A stretch of 64,000 nucleotides of DNA. Origin: Numida meleagris. Its lineage: Eukaryota; Chordata; Aves; Galliformes; Numididae. The stretch covers positions 3,052,092 through 3,116,091 of the forward strand of contig NC_034424.1 of the NCBI RefSeq assembly GCF_002078875.1. Reading direction: 5' to 3'. The notes under the pieces were generated by a model. That model saw only the letters and a program-made list of their open reading frames with translations, was not told the origin of the DNA and searched no databases. Positions 12,285 through 26,009 of the stretch are shown piece by piece. Positions within the stretch are counted from its first letter, which is position 1. Each line of letters begins with the position of its first letter. Position numbers and translations under genes: made by a program.

Positions 12285-15241
12285 GCTCACACACACGTGC
12301 ATAAAACAGCCTCGGTCCCACTCCTGCGAGCCTCCCAGCAGCAGGTCTGATTGCTCCGACGTGCTGGGCTCTGAAAGCAGCCTGGCCTGCTTAGGTGCAA
12401 GCAGGCTGGCCTGGGGAGCCACTTCCACTCCAGATTCCTGCAACCTCCTTTGTAATAAATAATTAGTCCGTCTCGTTACGGGACCGACAGGATTCACCTC
12501 TCTGTCGTTGGAGAGCTAAGGAACGCCACCACGTGGCATCCCAGGGACAGCAGACGTGGACCCAATGGCTTTGTCACTTGGCTGTCACCTGAAGGCAGGA
12601 GATCTTTACTACTGTTGGCTAAAGAGCTGCCTCTAGCATCGCTCTCTTGAGCTTTTGTGTTCTGAATGAACACAGAACAAAGCAACCCGTGGCAGCTGGG
12701 AGACTCCAAGTCATCCCCAAAACCCCTGAGCATGAAGACACGATGGCACCACCAACGCCTTCCAACAGCAGTTTGCTGGTGATGATGGCTGCAGTTGGCT
12801 GAACCCAGGGGAATAATGCTGTGACCATCCCTGTTTTTACTTCTCCTTATTCTCCTTCTTCTTTCTGCCTGTTGGTGCTGTCAGAACCAAGGCTTCCGTT
12901 TTTAAAGTGCAGACTTTGGTTTCAAGGCTCAGATTATTCCGGGAGTTTTTCAGCTACGCAGTCCTTCCAAAGGTGTGGAAAAACACTGCGGGTCCTCAAG
13001 GTGAAACCATCAGCACAATTCAGACCCACCCCGGTCAGTTTGCCGACAGCTTGTGTCACGTGAAGGCAAAGACAAAAGCCATCGTCAAGTGAGTGGCTGG
13101 AAGCTGCTTCCAGGCACACCAAATGTGAGATGTGGGCTCTGGGCCCCATCACGCTCTTCTCATTTACCTCCTCCTCTGAGAAAATAAAACGAATGTTTAT
13201 TTCCTGAAAGTTCTGCTCTGAGAAAGGGCAAATCTTTCCTCCGGGAGCCAAGCGGCTGGAAAGGGATGGCAGAGGCAAATATTTGCTGAATTTGTCAATG
13301 AGCTCTTATTCCATTTTTCTTATTAATATTTATTTAGACATAACGTGAGGGGAAACCTGCTCAGACCACAGCAATGTGGGAGATTCTACTGTTATTCTCC
13401 TCATGCCAGATGGGGAGAGAAGGAAAAATGGAGAAAAAGAGAGAGTGTCAGGGGGCTTGTGTGCAATTCAGAGAAAGCCACGGGCTTCTGCGTCGACTTA
13501 GCAGAAGACCGGATGGCCCAGGAAAGTCAATGCATCTCCAGACCTCGTGATGGGGCAAAGAGGTTGAACAGCATGGCCCTCTGTGCTGATATTCAAGGCA
13601 CAGGTGTAGCTTTGAGAGAGAAACGATCTCATTATAGATCATTTTTCTTTTGCGGTAAGGAATTGCTAATGACATGGAGACAAGCAGAATAAACTGCAAC
13701 CCCAGGCTGAGCAAATTGCGTGTGACGAACCTGATGTATTTCTTCAATGAGACAGTTCATTCCCCAGACATGAGGAGCGTGGTACCATTTAATTTATCTG
13801 GGCATCAAGAGGCACCAGCCACGACACGACATGGGTAGTTATTAGCTAAGCTTGAAAAGATGGGAATTAACAGAAGAATTATGCATTGGGCGAGGAACTG
13901 AGTAATGGACAGACAAAAACAGGTTCTGCTGAAAAGAGAGTGATGGGAACTGAGTTATAAAGAGTAGAGTTCCTCAGTGATCAGCTTTGTAATCAATCTT
14001 ATTTCGCAATGGAAATACAACAAGGATTTTAGCACCAGTGAAGTGGAATGTGTTATCGGTGCACGACAGATCAGAGTGCCAGCCAAGAGACATTCAAAGA
14101 TCTTGAGGAGTACAGTAATAAAAGTTGAACAAATTTTAATATTTACAAATGCAAACTAGCTTGAAGATGGACATTAACATAGTTCTTTTGTTACTAAGAA
14201 GCTCTGCAGAGAGGAAGAGGAGAAAGGCCTGGATGAACCGGTTGGTTGCAGTACAACTGGGTGTCGCTGGTTGAGAGCTGGAGGAAAGGAAAGCCTTGGA
14301 TCTGTCCAGCAAGGACCTTCTAGTTGAAATAAACAATCAAATCTTTTGGTAGCAAAAGGCTAAATGTGGTGGCCCAATATCTGCACTGCAGTCAGAGGAT
14401 CACAAAGTCCCCAGTCCCAGCCCATCATCAGAGCAGGGCAAACCTCCAAAGCAGGTTGCTCAGGGCACCTGAGAATCTCTATGGTCTCCTCCAAGTGTGC
14501 TAAGAGCTCGTGTACAAATAACCACTGCCTGGTAGCAGAAATCCCATCTGACTGCAGTGAGAAAGAGGAAAGCCTTGGGTGCAACTCCACATGGACTCAG
14601 CTCTGCTGGCTCCCAGACTGGAGGGCCATGGCTGTAAGCACGTCCCCTGTTGCCCTCCACTGGATAGAGGGAGAACGCCATGCTGCTGTGTCATGCCTGG
14701 GGACATCACGTCTCCTCTTTCAGCCCAGGGAATGCTCTCTGCTCTGGGAACAGAGCAGATGAACTCGAGCTCTGTTTTTGCTCTGACTGTGTCTCATGTA
14801 GCAACAGCTGGGGGACATAGGTTTGCTCCAACCACAGCCAGACGATTGGAAATAAAAATTATATTCATATATTAATTAACATCTGCTCGTCTAATTACAT
14901 GATACAATGCGCATGCGATTTTTTTTCCCTTCATATTTTATGCATTGAATGAAAACTAAACAAACGTTGGAAAAGCAACACTGCTACAGCAAATAAACAA
15001 ACGCTGCCCAAGTTTGCGCTTATAACACTTAGTGACACATCGGCTTAATTAGCATGTAAGGAGGGGGACATGGCTAAACCATGACGATGAAGATGGCGGT
15101 GACACCCAGCTGCGACTGGCATGCTGCCTGATCCAACCCGGCCCTTTCTCATCAAACTGGGTTTCCCTCTACATATATTCTTTTTTTTTTTTTAAAAAAA
15201 GGCATTATTTGTAAAACTGAGCAGTTCAGGTCCCGGCTGAG

Positions 15242-15258
15242 CCCATCAGGGGGCAAGG
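15242..15258 (+). promoter_or_regulatory. Weaker candidate CTCF site
   Basis: CCCATCAGGGGGCAAGG resembles the CTCF core (CCAYCAGGGGGC). Motif match only. Confidence 0.25.
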
Positions 15259-16045
15259 ATCACCAGGGGAATTAGGAGAAGTCAGCATTTGTGTTGCCTG
15301 GAGGTAGCACAGGCTACCACAAGTGGAAGAGGCACATCCCATGGCCACCAGGGAGGTGACAAGGGACACTGTGCATCCACAGACAGCCCTGGGCTCGCAG
15401 CCTCCTCCCACCAATAACGGCGGAGCAATGGGACATCCATGGAAGCAGCCCCGCAGGTAGCACGGCCCCGCGAGCTCCACTGAAAGGCCCATATGTTCCA
15501 CTCCGACAGCACTGCCAAACCTGAACCATTTGGGCTGAAATTTTCCACACTGGGTATCTGCCTCAGGCTGAATTTTTTTTGGAAAGTTTCAGATAAAACA
15601 AGTCCAGGCAATTCCAAGAAGGCAGCTTGGGAAAAACACAGTTTTCCCTCTGTAAAAAATAGTATAAAAAAAATGAAACCAACTTACAACTTCGGTTGTG
15701 AAGCCTCAGAGCCTCTGCTGTTCAGAGCAGGGACTCAGCATTTGGTTGAGTGCTCACTGTGTTGAAGATACAGCTTCATCACCCCTGTAGAAGTTCTATT
15801 AGAATTGGCAGTGTTACAAGGCCCCATCACTGCTCCATCTGTGGGCACTCATCACAGGTACCTCAGCTTTTCTTGGTTTCCCAGACATGCCTCAGTCCCT
15901 GCAGCTCCAGCAGCTCCAGCACTGGCCCATGCCACGGACACATTCACCCCATGGGGTGTCCCAGCCAAAAGTAGCCACACAGCTCCATCACTCCTTGCTC
16001 GGGAACTGAAACATATCAGGCTCTGTTGCCTGATGCGGTGATTTG

Positions 16046-16144
16046 CACACGCAAGGGACGTGGCTTAGTGATGGGACTTGGTGAGACATGCTGATGGTTG
16101 GACTTGATGATCTTGAAGGTCTTTTCCAACCTACATGATTCGAT
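16046..16144 (+). repeat. CR1 3'-end fragment
   Basis: Contains GATGGTTGGACTTGATGATC, then TTGAAGGTCTTTTCCAACCT and a degenerate tail ATGATTCGATG. This is the sense-strand CR1 3' end. Confidence 0.85.
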
Positions 16145-19100
16145 GCAGATGAAGTTAATGTGTGAGTATGTCCAGGCCTACTGCTACAGCTAAACTGTCA
16201 CTGAAACAACCAGCTCATGTTGAGACTATTCTACTGTATGCATGGTCAAGGAACTACAACTGAAATGTGGACGGGACTGAGCTTCAGGAAGGAGCATGAG
16301 ATGCCAATCCCAGGTCCACATTTCAATTCAAGCACTTTTAACTAAACAGGAGAAAACTGCAAACCACCAGCACATCTTCCTCAGAGCCACGGGGGCATCA
16401 GTATGTGGTACTACAGCCCATGGCTCAGCTGTGAGCACCAGCAGGCCTGGAAAGAGAGTACAACTACAGGTGCTTGAGCAGCCATAGCTCCAGGGCTGCA
16501 TGCTTCAACTCTGCTTTCTCAAAATGGGAATAACAGCAATAGCTTGGCCCAGAGATATTTGTTGAGAAAATGGTTCATAAAGCACTACAAAATAATGACG
16601 GAACAAAATATCAAGTAGAACAAAAAGTCACACGTTCCTCTGCTAGATGATGATCTCCACTTCTTTCCACCGAAATCTGAATACCTTCTAGCACTGACAG
16701 AAGCTTAAATCTCACTCCCTGTGGGCTGGGACTCTTAGTAGATAGGAGCTTGTCTTGCATCTCTACCTGCTCTGTGGTTCAACAGATGACCCCAGTCTTC
16801 AGGGCTACGATGGGATCCTTCACCAACAGCAGGAAACGTGTTGGGAGGAAGAACAGAGAGAAACCCTGGAATTTTGCTGTGACCAACATTCCCAAGGAGA
16901 CAACAGTCATGTGAACCTCCCGAGGATGGCGCAACTGGTTGCACGTCAGGGGTTTGGGAAGGGGCAGTGGGAGCTGGCAGGGTGGGCGGCTGCTCAAAGG
17001 AAACCACAGAGGACAGCCTTGAAGGATTCCATGCATACCTCCTAGATACGCTGATGTGGTTACAAAATCCCTGCCTGGCACCCGGGGTGGTGGGGGAAGA
17101 AAGAAGAAAGGGAAAAACAAAACCCCAAACAACCGTTCATGGGACACATAGAGGGCTGCAAGTCCTGTGCTTTAACGAGACGCCGCAGGCACCGCTGCCT
17201 TGGAATCTGGGCTATGTTTGCGGTCCACGAGGCGACTCGCTGAAGCCTTTGGTCACATTAAGCAACGTTACATGATAATGCTGCAGCACTTTCAGGCTGA
17301 GGGAGAAGGAAAACAAAACAGATGACTCTGGATGGAAAGGCACCGCTGTAAACCTGGGAGGGAGAAGAACATTCCTTCGGATACTTTTTTTGGCTGGTTG
17401 CGTCCTCTCCTCCCTGCCTCCCACCTCTCTCCTTTCCCCTGCTCTTCCTCTTGGGGAATTGGTGACAGCAAATTTTTGTTGTTGTTGTTTTTTTAATAAC
17501 AGTTCCATATTAAATAGAAAGGAAGAGTGTGAAAGGCCATGCAGAGTGGTGGCAGCTAGACAGTGGAATCTGTAACTGAAGGGTGGAGCGCAAGCACTGG
17601 AGAGGTGCCGGTTATTTATAGGGTATGAGAGAACACAAAAAATGTCTGGCCCCTTTAAGGCCCCTTAATCCAAACAACCAATGGAAAGAAAAAAAGGGAG
17701 AAAGAGAAGGGAAAAAAAAAAAAAGAGGAGAAAAGTCATCTCTGCACCCATCACGGGAAGGCGGGCTGGAAATTTGCTTTGTTTGGTCAACATTTGTAGA
17801 GCAACCAAGAGATCTTTGCACAGCGATCCTTGGAGAAGAGCCTGGGAGATGTGGCCGTTTGCTGTCCTCACTCTCACTGGGGGATGCACAAACCCAAGGG
17901 TCCTCTAAAACACAAGGAGACCTCAGCACAAAGAGCTGCCACACAAAGCCACTGCAGTTTTGCTCTTTGAACAGAACTCCTGTCTTCTTTCTTTCCAGAA
18001 GAAATGCATGAGGTTATGGCTATCTCCTCTAAGCAGTCATAAGGGAATTGTGAAGAGGTCCTGGAGGACACTCAGCACTTAGGTGATTTAGTGTACAACA
18101 AAGTGGATAAGTCATCAGCTTCAGTGAGTGTACACCTGGAACCAGAGAAACTGAAGACAGACAATTCTTTGGATAGAAATGGGTTAGTGAAGAGATTCAA
18201 GAGCTCGAGAGGATGACAGTGACACTAAATCCTCAGGTCTTTTCACAACCCCAGCTCTTATTCCCTAGGATCCTGTTGAACCCATGAGCCTTCACTAATA
18301 GGTTTCATTCTTCTCTGCCAGTATCAAATAACAAATGTCAGATCTCATATGGGAGCCACTAACAACATAAAAATAAGATTTATATGGAAAGATGAAGTTC
18401 AAAGGAACAGTTGCAAAATTCAGAAAGCTTTTGTTTGTACCCAATGACATTCAAATAAAACAAAGTTCAAAACACTCCTGGTCAGGACTGGGCTCACCAT
18501 TGCTCACGACCTTCTCCCACCGTCACTGCAATTTGAAGTGCTAGACGCAAGCTACAAATTAATTCGCTGAAACTGAGGAAAATGCTTCCCTGATGTGTAA
18601 ATAAGAGAAGGCTCAACAGCATTAGCTAATCCCAGACTTCAACTGATCGCTTTTGGTTCAAGCTCTATGCTAACACTCCCTCTAGCTCTCCTTTCAACAA
18701 AGACAAGGGCTCCAAAGTTTTAAACCTGCTCACCTTCCAACTTCATGAGAAGGATGACGATGTAGTAATGTCAGCTGTTGGTGCTGGTTTTGTTGTTTGC
18801 TTTCTTTTTTTGCTTTAGAAAAGCCTAGAGTATCTCAGATCTGGAAAAGCGGAGGAATGGTAACAAGGCTTGGCCACAGGAGGGAGAAGCAAATCCTCCA
18901 GAGGTGTAAATCACTACAGCTCTTTGGATGAGAGGCTGGAGCAGCACCGAGTGGAGCGGCAAGGAAGAGGAGGGCTGAGCCTCTTCCTGCTTGTCCCAGT
19001 GTGAGTCCAGGAAACCCGCACCCCGGCTCTCCTCCTGCTCTGGACTTCAGCCACCGGCTCATCCTGCTCGGAGAATCTGTCAGCACACCTCAACTCTAGA

Positions 19101-20039
19101 AAACTGGGGCTCGAGCCAAGGCCCTCAAAAGGGAGCAAAGGAAGCATGGGAGACGGAGTCCAAAAGTGTCTTTCCGCTCTAAAGGTGAGCCCTTTGGAAC
19201 GAGCTGGAGTCGCGTTGGCTCTGCTGGGGGATGTCCTTCCAGGGCCTGTTTGATATGTGGAGTGAATGAAAACGTTACCCCCACATGATGATGTTCCAGC
19301 ACCTTTCAGCACCAACTTGCCTTTCCCTTTATCTCTTTTTGTTTTAAATGCAGACTCTCGGGAAAGCAACTTAACAGACCAAGCTGCAGAGCAGAGACAG
19401 AATAGAATTGTCTTTTCTTTGGCTTCCAATACAAGAATGCAAAGCATTGTCTCTCTGGGAGGAGAATTAAGTATGGGCAAGTGTTCTGGCAAGAGAGCCA
19501 CAGAGGAGAATGGAAGGCGAGGATGAGGCGGGGGAAGAGGAGGGGAGGGAGAGCTGGGGGTCAGATGGATGGTTTGGTCTTTTATAAATCTTGGATAGGG
19601 AAGAGGCACACAGATGGCTTTGTGTTTTAAAATTATTCTAATAAATCAACTCCATAATCATAATCAAAATGCCCTTGTCTCCTTCTTCCCCCTCTTCCGT
19701 GTATCACAGCTGAGCAACGAGGCTGGAGCGTGTGTCTGGAGAGGGAATGGTGAACGCTCAGGACAAAAACTGGCTCCAGGGAAGCAGCAAGGGGCAGTGT
19801 GCAAGTAGGCGTGCAAACATGCATGCAAACGTGCACGCACATGTATATGCACAGGACCCATCCCAAGCACCTCATGATGTCAGCATTCTCACGGCAATGT
19901 GCAGGGAGGAAGGAGCACAAGGGGCCATGGAGCAATGGGTGAATCATTTTCAGGGCAAGGGCGGGCACATCTCTGCAGTCCTGGGACCACTTCTAAGCAG
20001 GAAGACGCAAACATGTGTAGGAAGGAGGTCTGAGCGTGA

Positions 20040-20390
20040 GAGCAAGCCTGCAACCAGCCCCAAAGCAGGGAGCTATGCCGATGGCGGGGGAAGGAATGGG
20101 AAAAGGCAAGGTCTCGTCTCTCCCAGGTGGGAGCGGACGTGCCGGGGAGGAATGCAGCGTCCCCGTTCCAGTGCTCGGCTTGGCTGCGAGGAAGGCGCAG
20201 CCTCTCCTCCTCCAGCAGGAGCCACTGGGCCTGGGCCGTGGGGGGAGCGGAGGCTCCCGCTGTCCGGGTTTTCCATTCGGAGCTCCACGTGGCACAAAAT
20301 CCCATCGGTTTCCCTGCCAGAGAGAGCCAGGTGGAGAGAACAATAAAAAGCAGAAGGCGCGGGGCGGGGCGGGATGGTCCGGAGCGGATG
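20040..20390. promoter_or_regulatory. CpG-rich patch with GC boxes
   Basis: About 25 CpG pairs by hand count in about 350 bases, including an E-box CACGTG and tandem GC boxes GGGGCGGGGCGGG at its right end. It is less dense than the island at 63000-63340. Confidence 0.35.
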
Positions 20391-22185
20391 CAGAGGATGG
20401 AATTAATCAGCTGTCCGGGAGGAATATTAGAGCTCTTCGGCTTGTCGTCAACGCCTTCTCCTCCTTCCCAAAGACAGACACAATGAGAGACCAAGGAACA
20501 TTTCCTATTGTTACAGGGGATTTGTCCACAAGGTCCAGCCCCATGTGGAAGTCATTACCGGCTGGGAGTGGTAGGTATCTTGCACAGAACATGCAGCGAG
20601 ATGGGATGGGGGAGGGCAATGGGGAAAAGTGGAGAGACTGGAGATGTTGTGTCCCTGTCTGCTCGATTTAGGCATCTCGAGGGAGACTGTCACCATAGCA
20701 GCCTGGCTCCCAGTCCACGGATCACTGCGGGCTGAGGTACGAAGTGTTTTGCTCCATGTCACCCCTTGGGCCGAGCCAAAGCCCTGAGCACTCCTACGAG
20801 AAGCCATCAAGGGTAGCTCCACGCCAACAGGAACAGATCGCCAATTTCACTGCTGCTACCGAACGGGGAAGGGAGGGACAGTTACGTCAAGGTTCTCTCT
20901 TCCCTGCCTCCAGCCCTCCCCAGACAGAACAGCAAAGAGGGGCTGCGGCAACAGATGTACGAAGCATGAGGTGAGGAGCAGACCGCTGCCCACCTGCACG
21001 TCCTCCCGCTCCAGCAGAACTTGGCCTTCGAGATCATCCGTGAAAGAACGTAATTATCCGTGGGTGAAAGCCCAGGACTGAGCGATCAGAGGGAGCTGAC
21101 ACCTCCGTGCTCCCGCGGGAAGCAGATCCTTTTAGACACGTGTTACATCTAAGCTCGGTCATTTCACACTAAATCATACTTAAAGTCAGCAGCATCTCCA
21201 GAAGTGGTGATGTAACGCCCTCCAGACAGCCAGCACCATGCTCGGAGGAAAGGGGTACCTCGGAAATCACGGGAAATCAACATCTAGGCAAAACACAGCC
21301 TGCCACGGGACAAAGCTGCCTCTCCAGGCCTCCCGAATTCACTCACAGCTTTCCCAGCCGTGGAGAAGCAGATAGAGTCAGCCATAATAATAATCCCATT
21401 AAGCCTAGGTTGGCCATCTGGCCTGACAGAAACCACATAATGCATCGCAAAGGGAACCGAGAGCTGGGGGCCAGGAATGTTTGTCCCGGGGATCTCGAAT
21501 CACGCTGAACAACCAGGGTTCAGGCTGCCAGGAAAGGGAGGTGCCACTTCTACCTGGACGACACTTGGGGCACTCCTACAACTTCTTCAAATGCTTGCCT
21601 TTCTTGAATCAGGCTCTCCAAAACCATTCAGCATCCAAACACACAAGCAAGGAGCAATCCCAATGCTGACAACTGTCTTTCGATACCGTAACCAGTTGCC
21701 TTCCACCATTTTTTCTCTCTCCAATGGTTGACTTTTGTGAGGTTTTCACCACTGAGGACAACTGCCTCCCCAGAGCCGCCTTTGCAGGAGGGATTAAGCA
21801 GATTTCTTTCTCCAACCCACAGTTCCAGCCCAACACAACACAACATTGCTTGCCTGCATCGAGTTTGGCGCACACAGAATCCCTCCCAAAAATCAGTGCC
21901 ACGATGCTGGGCTGCTCTTTTCAATAAAAGAAAATACTTAGAAAAACTGGTTGTACTTCCATGGAAGATGAACACTGGGAAGATCAGCATGCTCGGCTCA
22001 TTTATCTCTAAGAAATTTCTTCTTAATTGAGCTGGGTGTCCCTCCCCGCAGGACAGCGCTCAGCTGGGCACTTTTACAAGTATGAACATTGCAGCTTTTT
22101 CTTGTAAATGGTGTGAATGTTCTTCTCTATTTATGTCCTACAAGAACTCATTTTTACCAATATTTATGCATCATAACACATCGCT

Positions 22186-22265
22186 CTGATCCTGCAAAAT
22201 CCCTACACGGGCACAGCTTTGTGTACGCCTGAGATCTCCCTGGCTTCAGTGAGCTATTCATCTGC
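22186..22265. repeat. Old interspersed repeat-like block
   Basis: CTCTGATCCTGCAAAATCCC, then CTGGCTTCAGTGAGCTATTC. It resembles the recurrent sauropsid unit GATCCTGCAAACACTTA, then TTGACTTCAATGGGACTATTC. It lies inside the AT-rich block at 22070-22690. Confidence 0.35.
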
Positions 22266-24581
22266 AGCTTGCTGAAGATGCTGAAGTTGTACTTATGTTT
22301 TATGTATGTGGAAAAATTATTACATAGCAATAGGGTTCAAACAGGAGCCCCCAGATTCATCAGATGTATGATCACAGCCTAAAATGGAAATAGGAGATGA
22401 GAAATATAATAAGATGCAACCAAAAAAATGTCCTTAAACATTTCAGGTTATTAAAAAGTCTCTCTTTGTAAGCTCTGAAACTTTTAAAATCATGACCATG
22501 TACTCTTACAAAGTTAGACTTAAAAGCAGCTCATATTTAATTTAAAATTGTATTATTCCAATTTTATCTACAAAATACACAAAACATGTACATGTACAAA
22601 AGGTATTATTGCACTGTAAAATGTATATTTACATTATTTAAATTAAATTTAACATTAAAGTCATACTAAGACTAAATGCACTTGTTTGCCGCATGTCTTG
22701 GTAGGACACGCTACGCCCATTCCTTAAGACCAAAGAACATACAAATGAAAAATAAGTATTGAACTTCCGTAGCTCTTTTTAAACTTCTTTTTTTTTTCCC
22801 CTTTTAAGTTCTCAGGCAACCTTTGTAATGCTATGCACAAATTCCCTGCGGCGGAACCAAAGGCGTTATGAAAACGGAGGACAGCTCCATGGGCACAGCA
22901 CGTCGCCCTGCCCACAGGACCTGAACCGCGGAGGTCCAAAGCCACCGGGATGCACGAAGGCAGCTCCAGAGCTGCTGGGATGCTCCATGCTGCAACCTCA
23001 GTATTTTGCACGTGCATCTTCTCCTATGACACCAGTGAGGCAGTGTGGGAAGGGCAGGTGCCAGGTCCCCATTGACACCCGGACACAAGGCCACACTTTG
23101 CCCCTTGCAAATGCCACTGGGACGCAGCCTGTCCCCAGCCCTGAATGTCTCCCACCACCCTCCCTTGTGCTCCCCCCGCACACGGAGTTTTCCTCTCTGT
23201 TGCCTCTCTCTCTCTTTCACTCTCCTACCACAGCTGGTTAAAATTACGCTGGAATTTTGTTTTTCTGTCAAGTGAATTTGGACCTGGTAAATCCCTCCCA
23301 GCCATTCCAGTGGCCTCCCAGCGAACATCGAGGCTGCATGTAATATACATGATTTAAGAAAGGTGCTGCTGGAGCTATTTCCGAGCACGTTCATGATCGA
23401 GGGCCTGGGGCAGCCAAAGGGGCTCCTGCTCTTGCAGACACCCAGGGCCCATGAGGGACCGTGGGGTTTGTGCATTCAGAGTGGGTGGGGGCAGGAGGGG
23501 AGGGATGCAGGCATGTCATGTCAGCTGGAGTGGCTCACCTTGCAAGGACGATGCACGAAATCACAGCAATACAAAACAGAAACATCCCAGGCTTGGAGAA
23601 ATCCCAGCGCTTTTGTCTTGAGAGACCACAGGAGCAAACATGAAAACCCTCCGGTGAGCCAAGCCAATGGGGAGCTGTGGTACAGCAGGAGCAGGACACG
23701 TTCTTGGCTGACCGGGGAAGCGAAGGTCTTTCAAAACCATATAATAATAAATCAAGGGTACTCATGCACGTAGGCGCACACGTGCACCTGCGCGCGTGCT
23801 GGGCACAAGACCTCGGTTCCCTCTGTCCTCAGCGGTGCTGGAGCCACCTTAGACTCAAGGCAGCAGAGCAGAGTGCACAAAGATTGATTGGCATTGGGCA
23901 GCGGTGGTGGGAACTGGCCCAGGGACGTGCCCCAGGCACCTCACTGCTCCCCTCTGCTGCTTTGGTGGGGAACCAAAGGGTCCCCAAACTGGTGGCCCTC
24001 CACCAATGAAAGGCTTGGGCCACCCTCACTGAGCTACAGCAGTTCCCGAAAGACCAGGCTGCAATTATGAGCAGAACTGGTTGGGAATATTAGGTCAAAA
24101 CCAGTTCTCCAGCAAAACAAATCCCCTTCTGGTTTAAAATAGCAGGTTTAGAAGTAGTGTAGAGTTCAACAAAATTTTGGTTTGACAGAAACAAAGCAAG
24201 GCAATGCCTTTGATAGTGTTGAAACTGCCCCGTTACAACATCTTTGGAATGGAACAATGCAATTTTAGCCTTCAAAGTGAGTTCTTTTAAATCACCAATC
24301 GTTAAAAACACTAGGTTTTAAAAAGGTCAGGAAGAGAAACACTTCTCACTTTCACACAACCAAGCCTCTAAATTAACCCAAAGCAGATTTTACTGGGGTG
24401 CAGGGAAAGGAGGTAAGAGGCTATAAAGGGGAGATTTAATTTAAGGAATGTTTCAAGTGACTACAGTAAGGAAAGAAGGGGAACTGTTCCTTTTTGTTGT
24501 AATTGAATGCACGCACTTTGTGCATACAGATCGGTGCACACAGACACCGTCCCATCCACGGAGGTTTTATCAAGGACAGGG

Positions 24582-24678
24582 TGGACGTGGCACGGAGTGA
24601 CGTGGTATGGTGGGGATGAGCTGATGGTTGGACTTGGTGATCGTAGTGGTCTTCCCAACCTTAACGATTCTGTGATCC
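24582..24678 (+). repeat. CR1 3'-end fragment
   Basis: Contains GCTGATGGTTGGACTTGGTG, then GTCTTCCCAACCTTAACG and the tail ATTCTGTGAT. Sense-strand CR1 3' end, 5'-truncated. Confidence 0.85.
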
Positions 24679-24973
24679 CATGCACCCCTCCTTCCCTCAG
24701 AGCAAATAACCAGCTGCACCCAGTATTCACTAATTCTGCTGGGCACGTGGACAGCAACAGCCCCTGAGCAAAGCACAGGGCAAAGGAGGATCGAAGGGCA
24801 ACGCACCTCACTTCAAGTCCCACAAAGGGTCAGCAGCAAATCTGCAACCAGGATTAGCTCTGTGCATCACGCCAAATACGGGAAGGAAAAGGCATTTATA
24901 AGGTGATGAGTGAACAAAGAGCTGTCTACACCGGGCTGGGCTGGACGTGAGAACCAGAGAGAAGAGAAAGCCT

Positions 24974-25002
24974 GCATGTGTGTGTGTGCACATACACACA
25001 CC
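24974..25002. repeat. TG/CA repeat with inverted symmetry
   Basis: A TG run followed directly by a CA run (TGTGTGTGTGCACATACACA), able to form a hairpin. Confidence 0.85.
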
Positions 25003-26009
25003 CGTACCCTCCTCCTGGGTGGGGTGAGCAACCATCAATGAAACGACCCAGAAGTGTAATGGAAAAAAAAAAAAAAGAAAAACAAAGAAAAACAAAGACT
25101 GAGCCTCGTTACCAGCCCGTGTTTCTTCTCCCTGCCCCAAACACAGCAGTAAAAATAGTAAATGAACTTTGAGATATTTTTTTCCTCTTCGTCTAGTATA
25201 AGCTTCAGATGATACGAGAGGTTTTTATATATAATCTAGATTTATGTCTTTTTTGTTTTGCTGTTGAAATGTTGGGTTATGAAAGAAAAGGAAGTTGTGT
25301 TTTGGTCATAAATAGAAAACATGCAATTAGAAAACCATTTAGATACTAGTTTTGCAAGTTTGATCCATGCACTTCTGCATATATATAAACACCTCCACCC
25401 AAAGACAGAGAAATGAACCCCATGCTTGTACATCACATTTCTACAATAGATCTCTACCTACTTAGAGAGAATCCACTTACTGGCTTTATTTGGTTTGACA
25501 ACCTGCCAGTAAAAAGCCAAAATGTCAGTAAACACGGTGGATGCCGTCACTGTTTTCTCTTTGCAGGTTGGTTTCCCTGGTGTACAAAGGTCAGCTCCAG
25601 CTCCAACATAAATTATTGCTGCCTATTTGACTCATAATAACATATCCAAATAATAGCCAACACATGCTGGATGCTTTATGGATGAATAATTCTGATCCCG
25701 AAGAACTGGCAATTTAGAGCAGTTAGATGCAGGAAAAGTGGGAGAAAAGCGTCCTTGCCCTTGGGTTGTGCAAAATGAACAACTTGCACAAGGCAGCACA
25801 GCCCGCCCGCAGCATGAACGGCCCCGTGGTTGGAGAAGGGTCAGTGCGTGGTGACACAACCTCTGCTCAACCCCTGGACGCTTCCCCATCTTGGGGACAC
25901 CGGGTGGGTGCAACACACGGCTACGAGCTGCACCCAGCGTAGGGTGAAGCGGCTCCTGCAGAGATCCTCTAAGCACTGTTTCCTACATTCTGCACGTTAT
26001 CAGAAAGTT

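Larger units (their letters stand above)
8819..16045 (-). other. ASTN2: 44 kb ASTN2 intron, block 2: unique sequence and simple repeats
   Basis: Intronic DNA with several simple repeats (listed separately) between 9107 and 12284 and a T12A7 stretch near 15182-15201. An AT-rich block at about 14850-15060 is rich in TAATTA motifs. A CTCF-like motif is present at 15242-15258. No exon signal or recognisable protein was seen. Confidence 0.65.
16145..24581 (-). other. ASTN2: 44 kb ASTN2 intron, block 3: unique sequence
   Basis: Intronic DNA. A CpG-richer patch with GC boxes lies at about 20040-20390. A long AT-rich block at about 22070-22690 contains many TTTAAAT and TTATTT-type motifs. Between 18000 and 18800 the sequence is unremarkable. 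No recognisable coding exon was found on either strand. Confidence 0.65.

Noticed and set aside
19732..20671. Several 200-codon open frames on both strands
   Set aside because: They overlap the CpG-rich patch on both strands and in several frames, as expected from composition. No recognisable protein.
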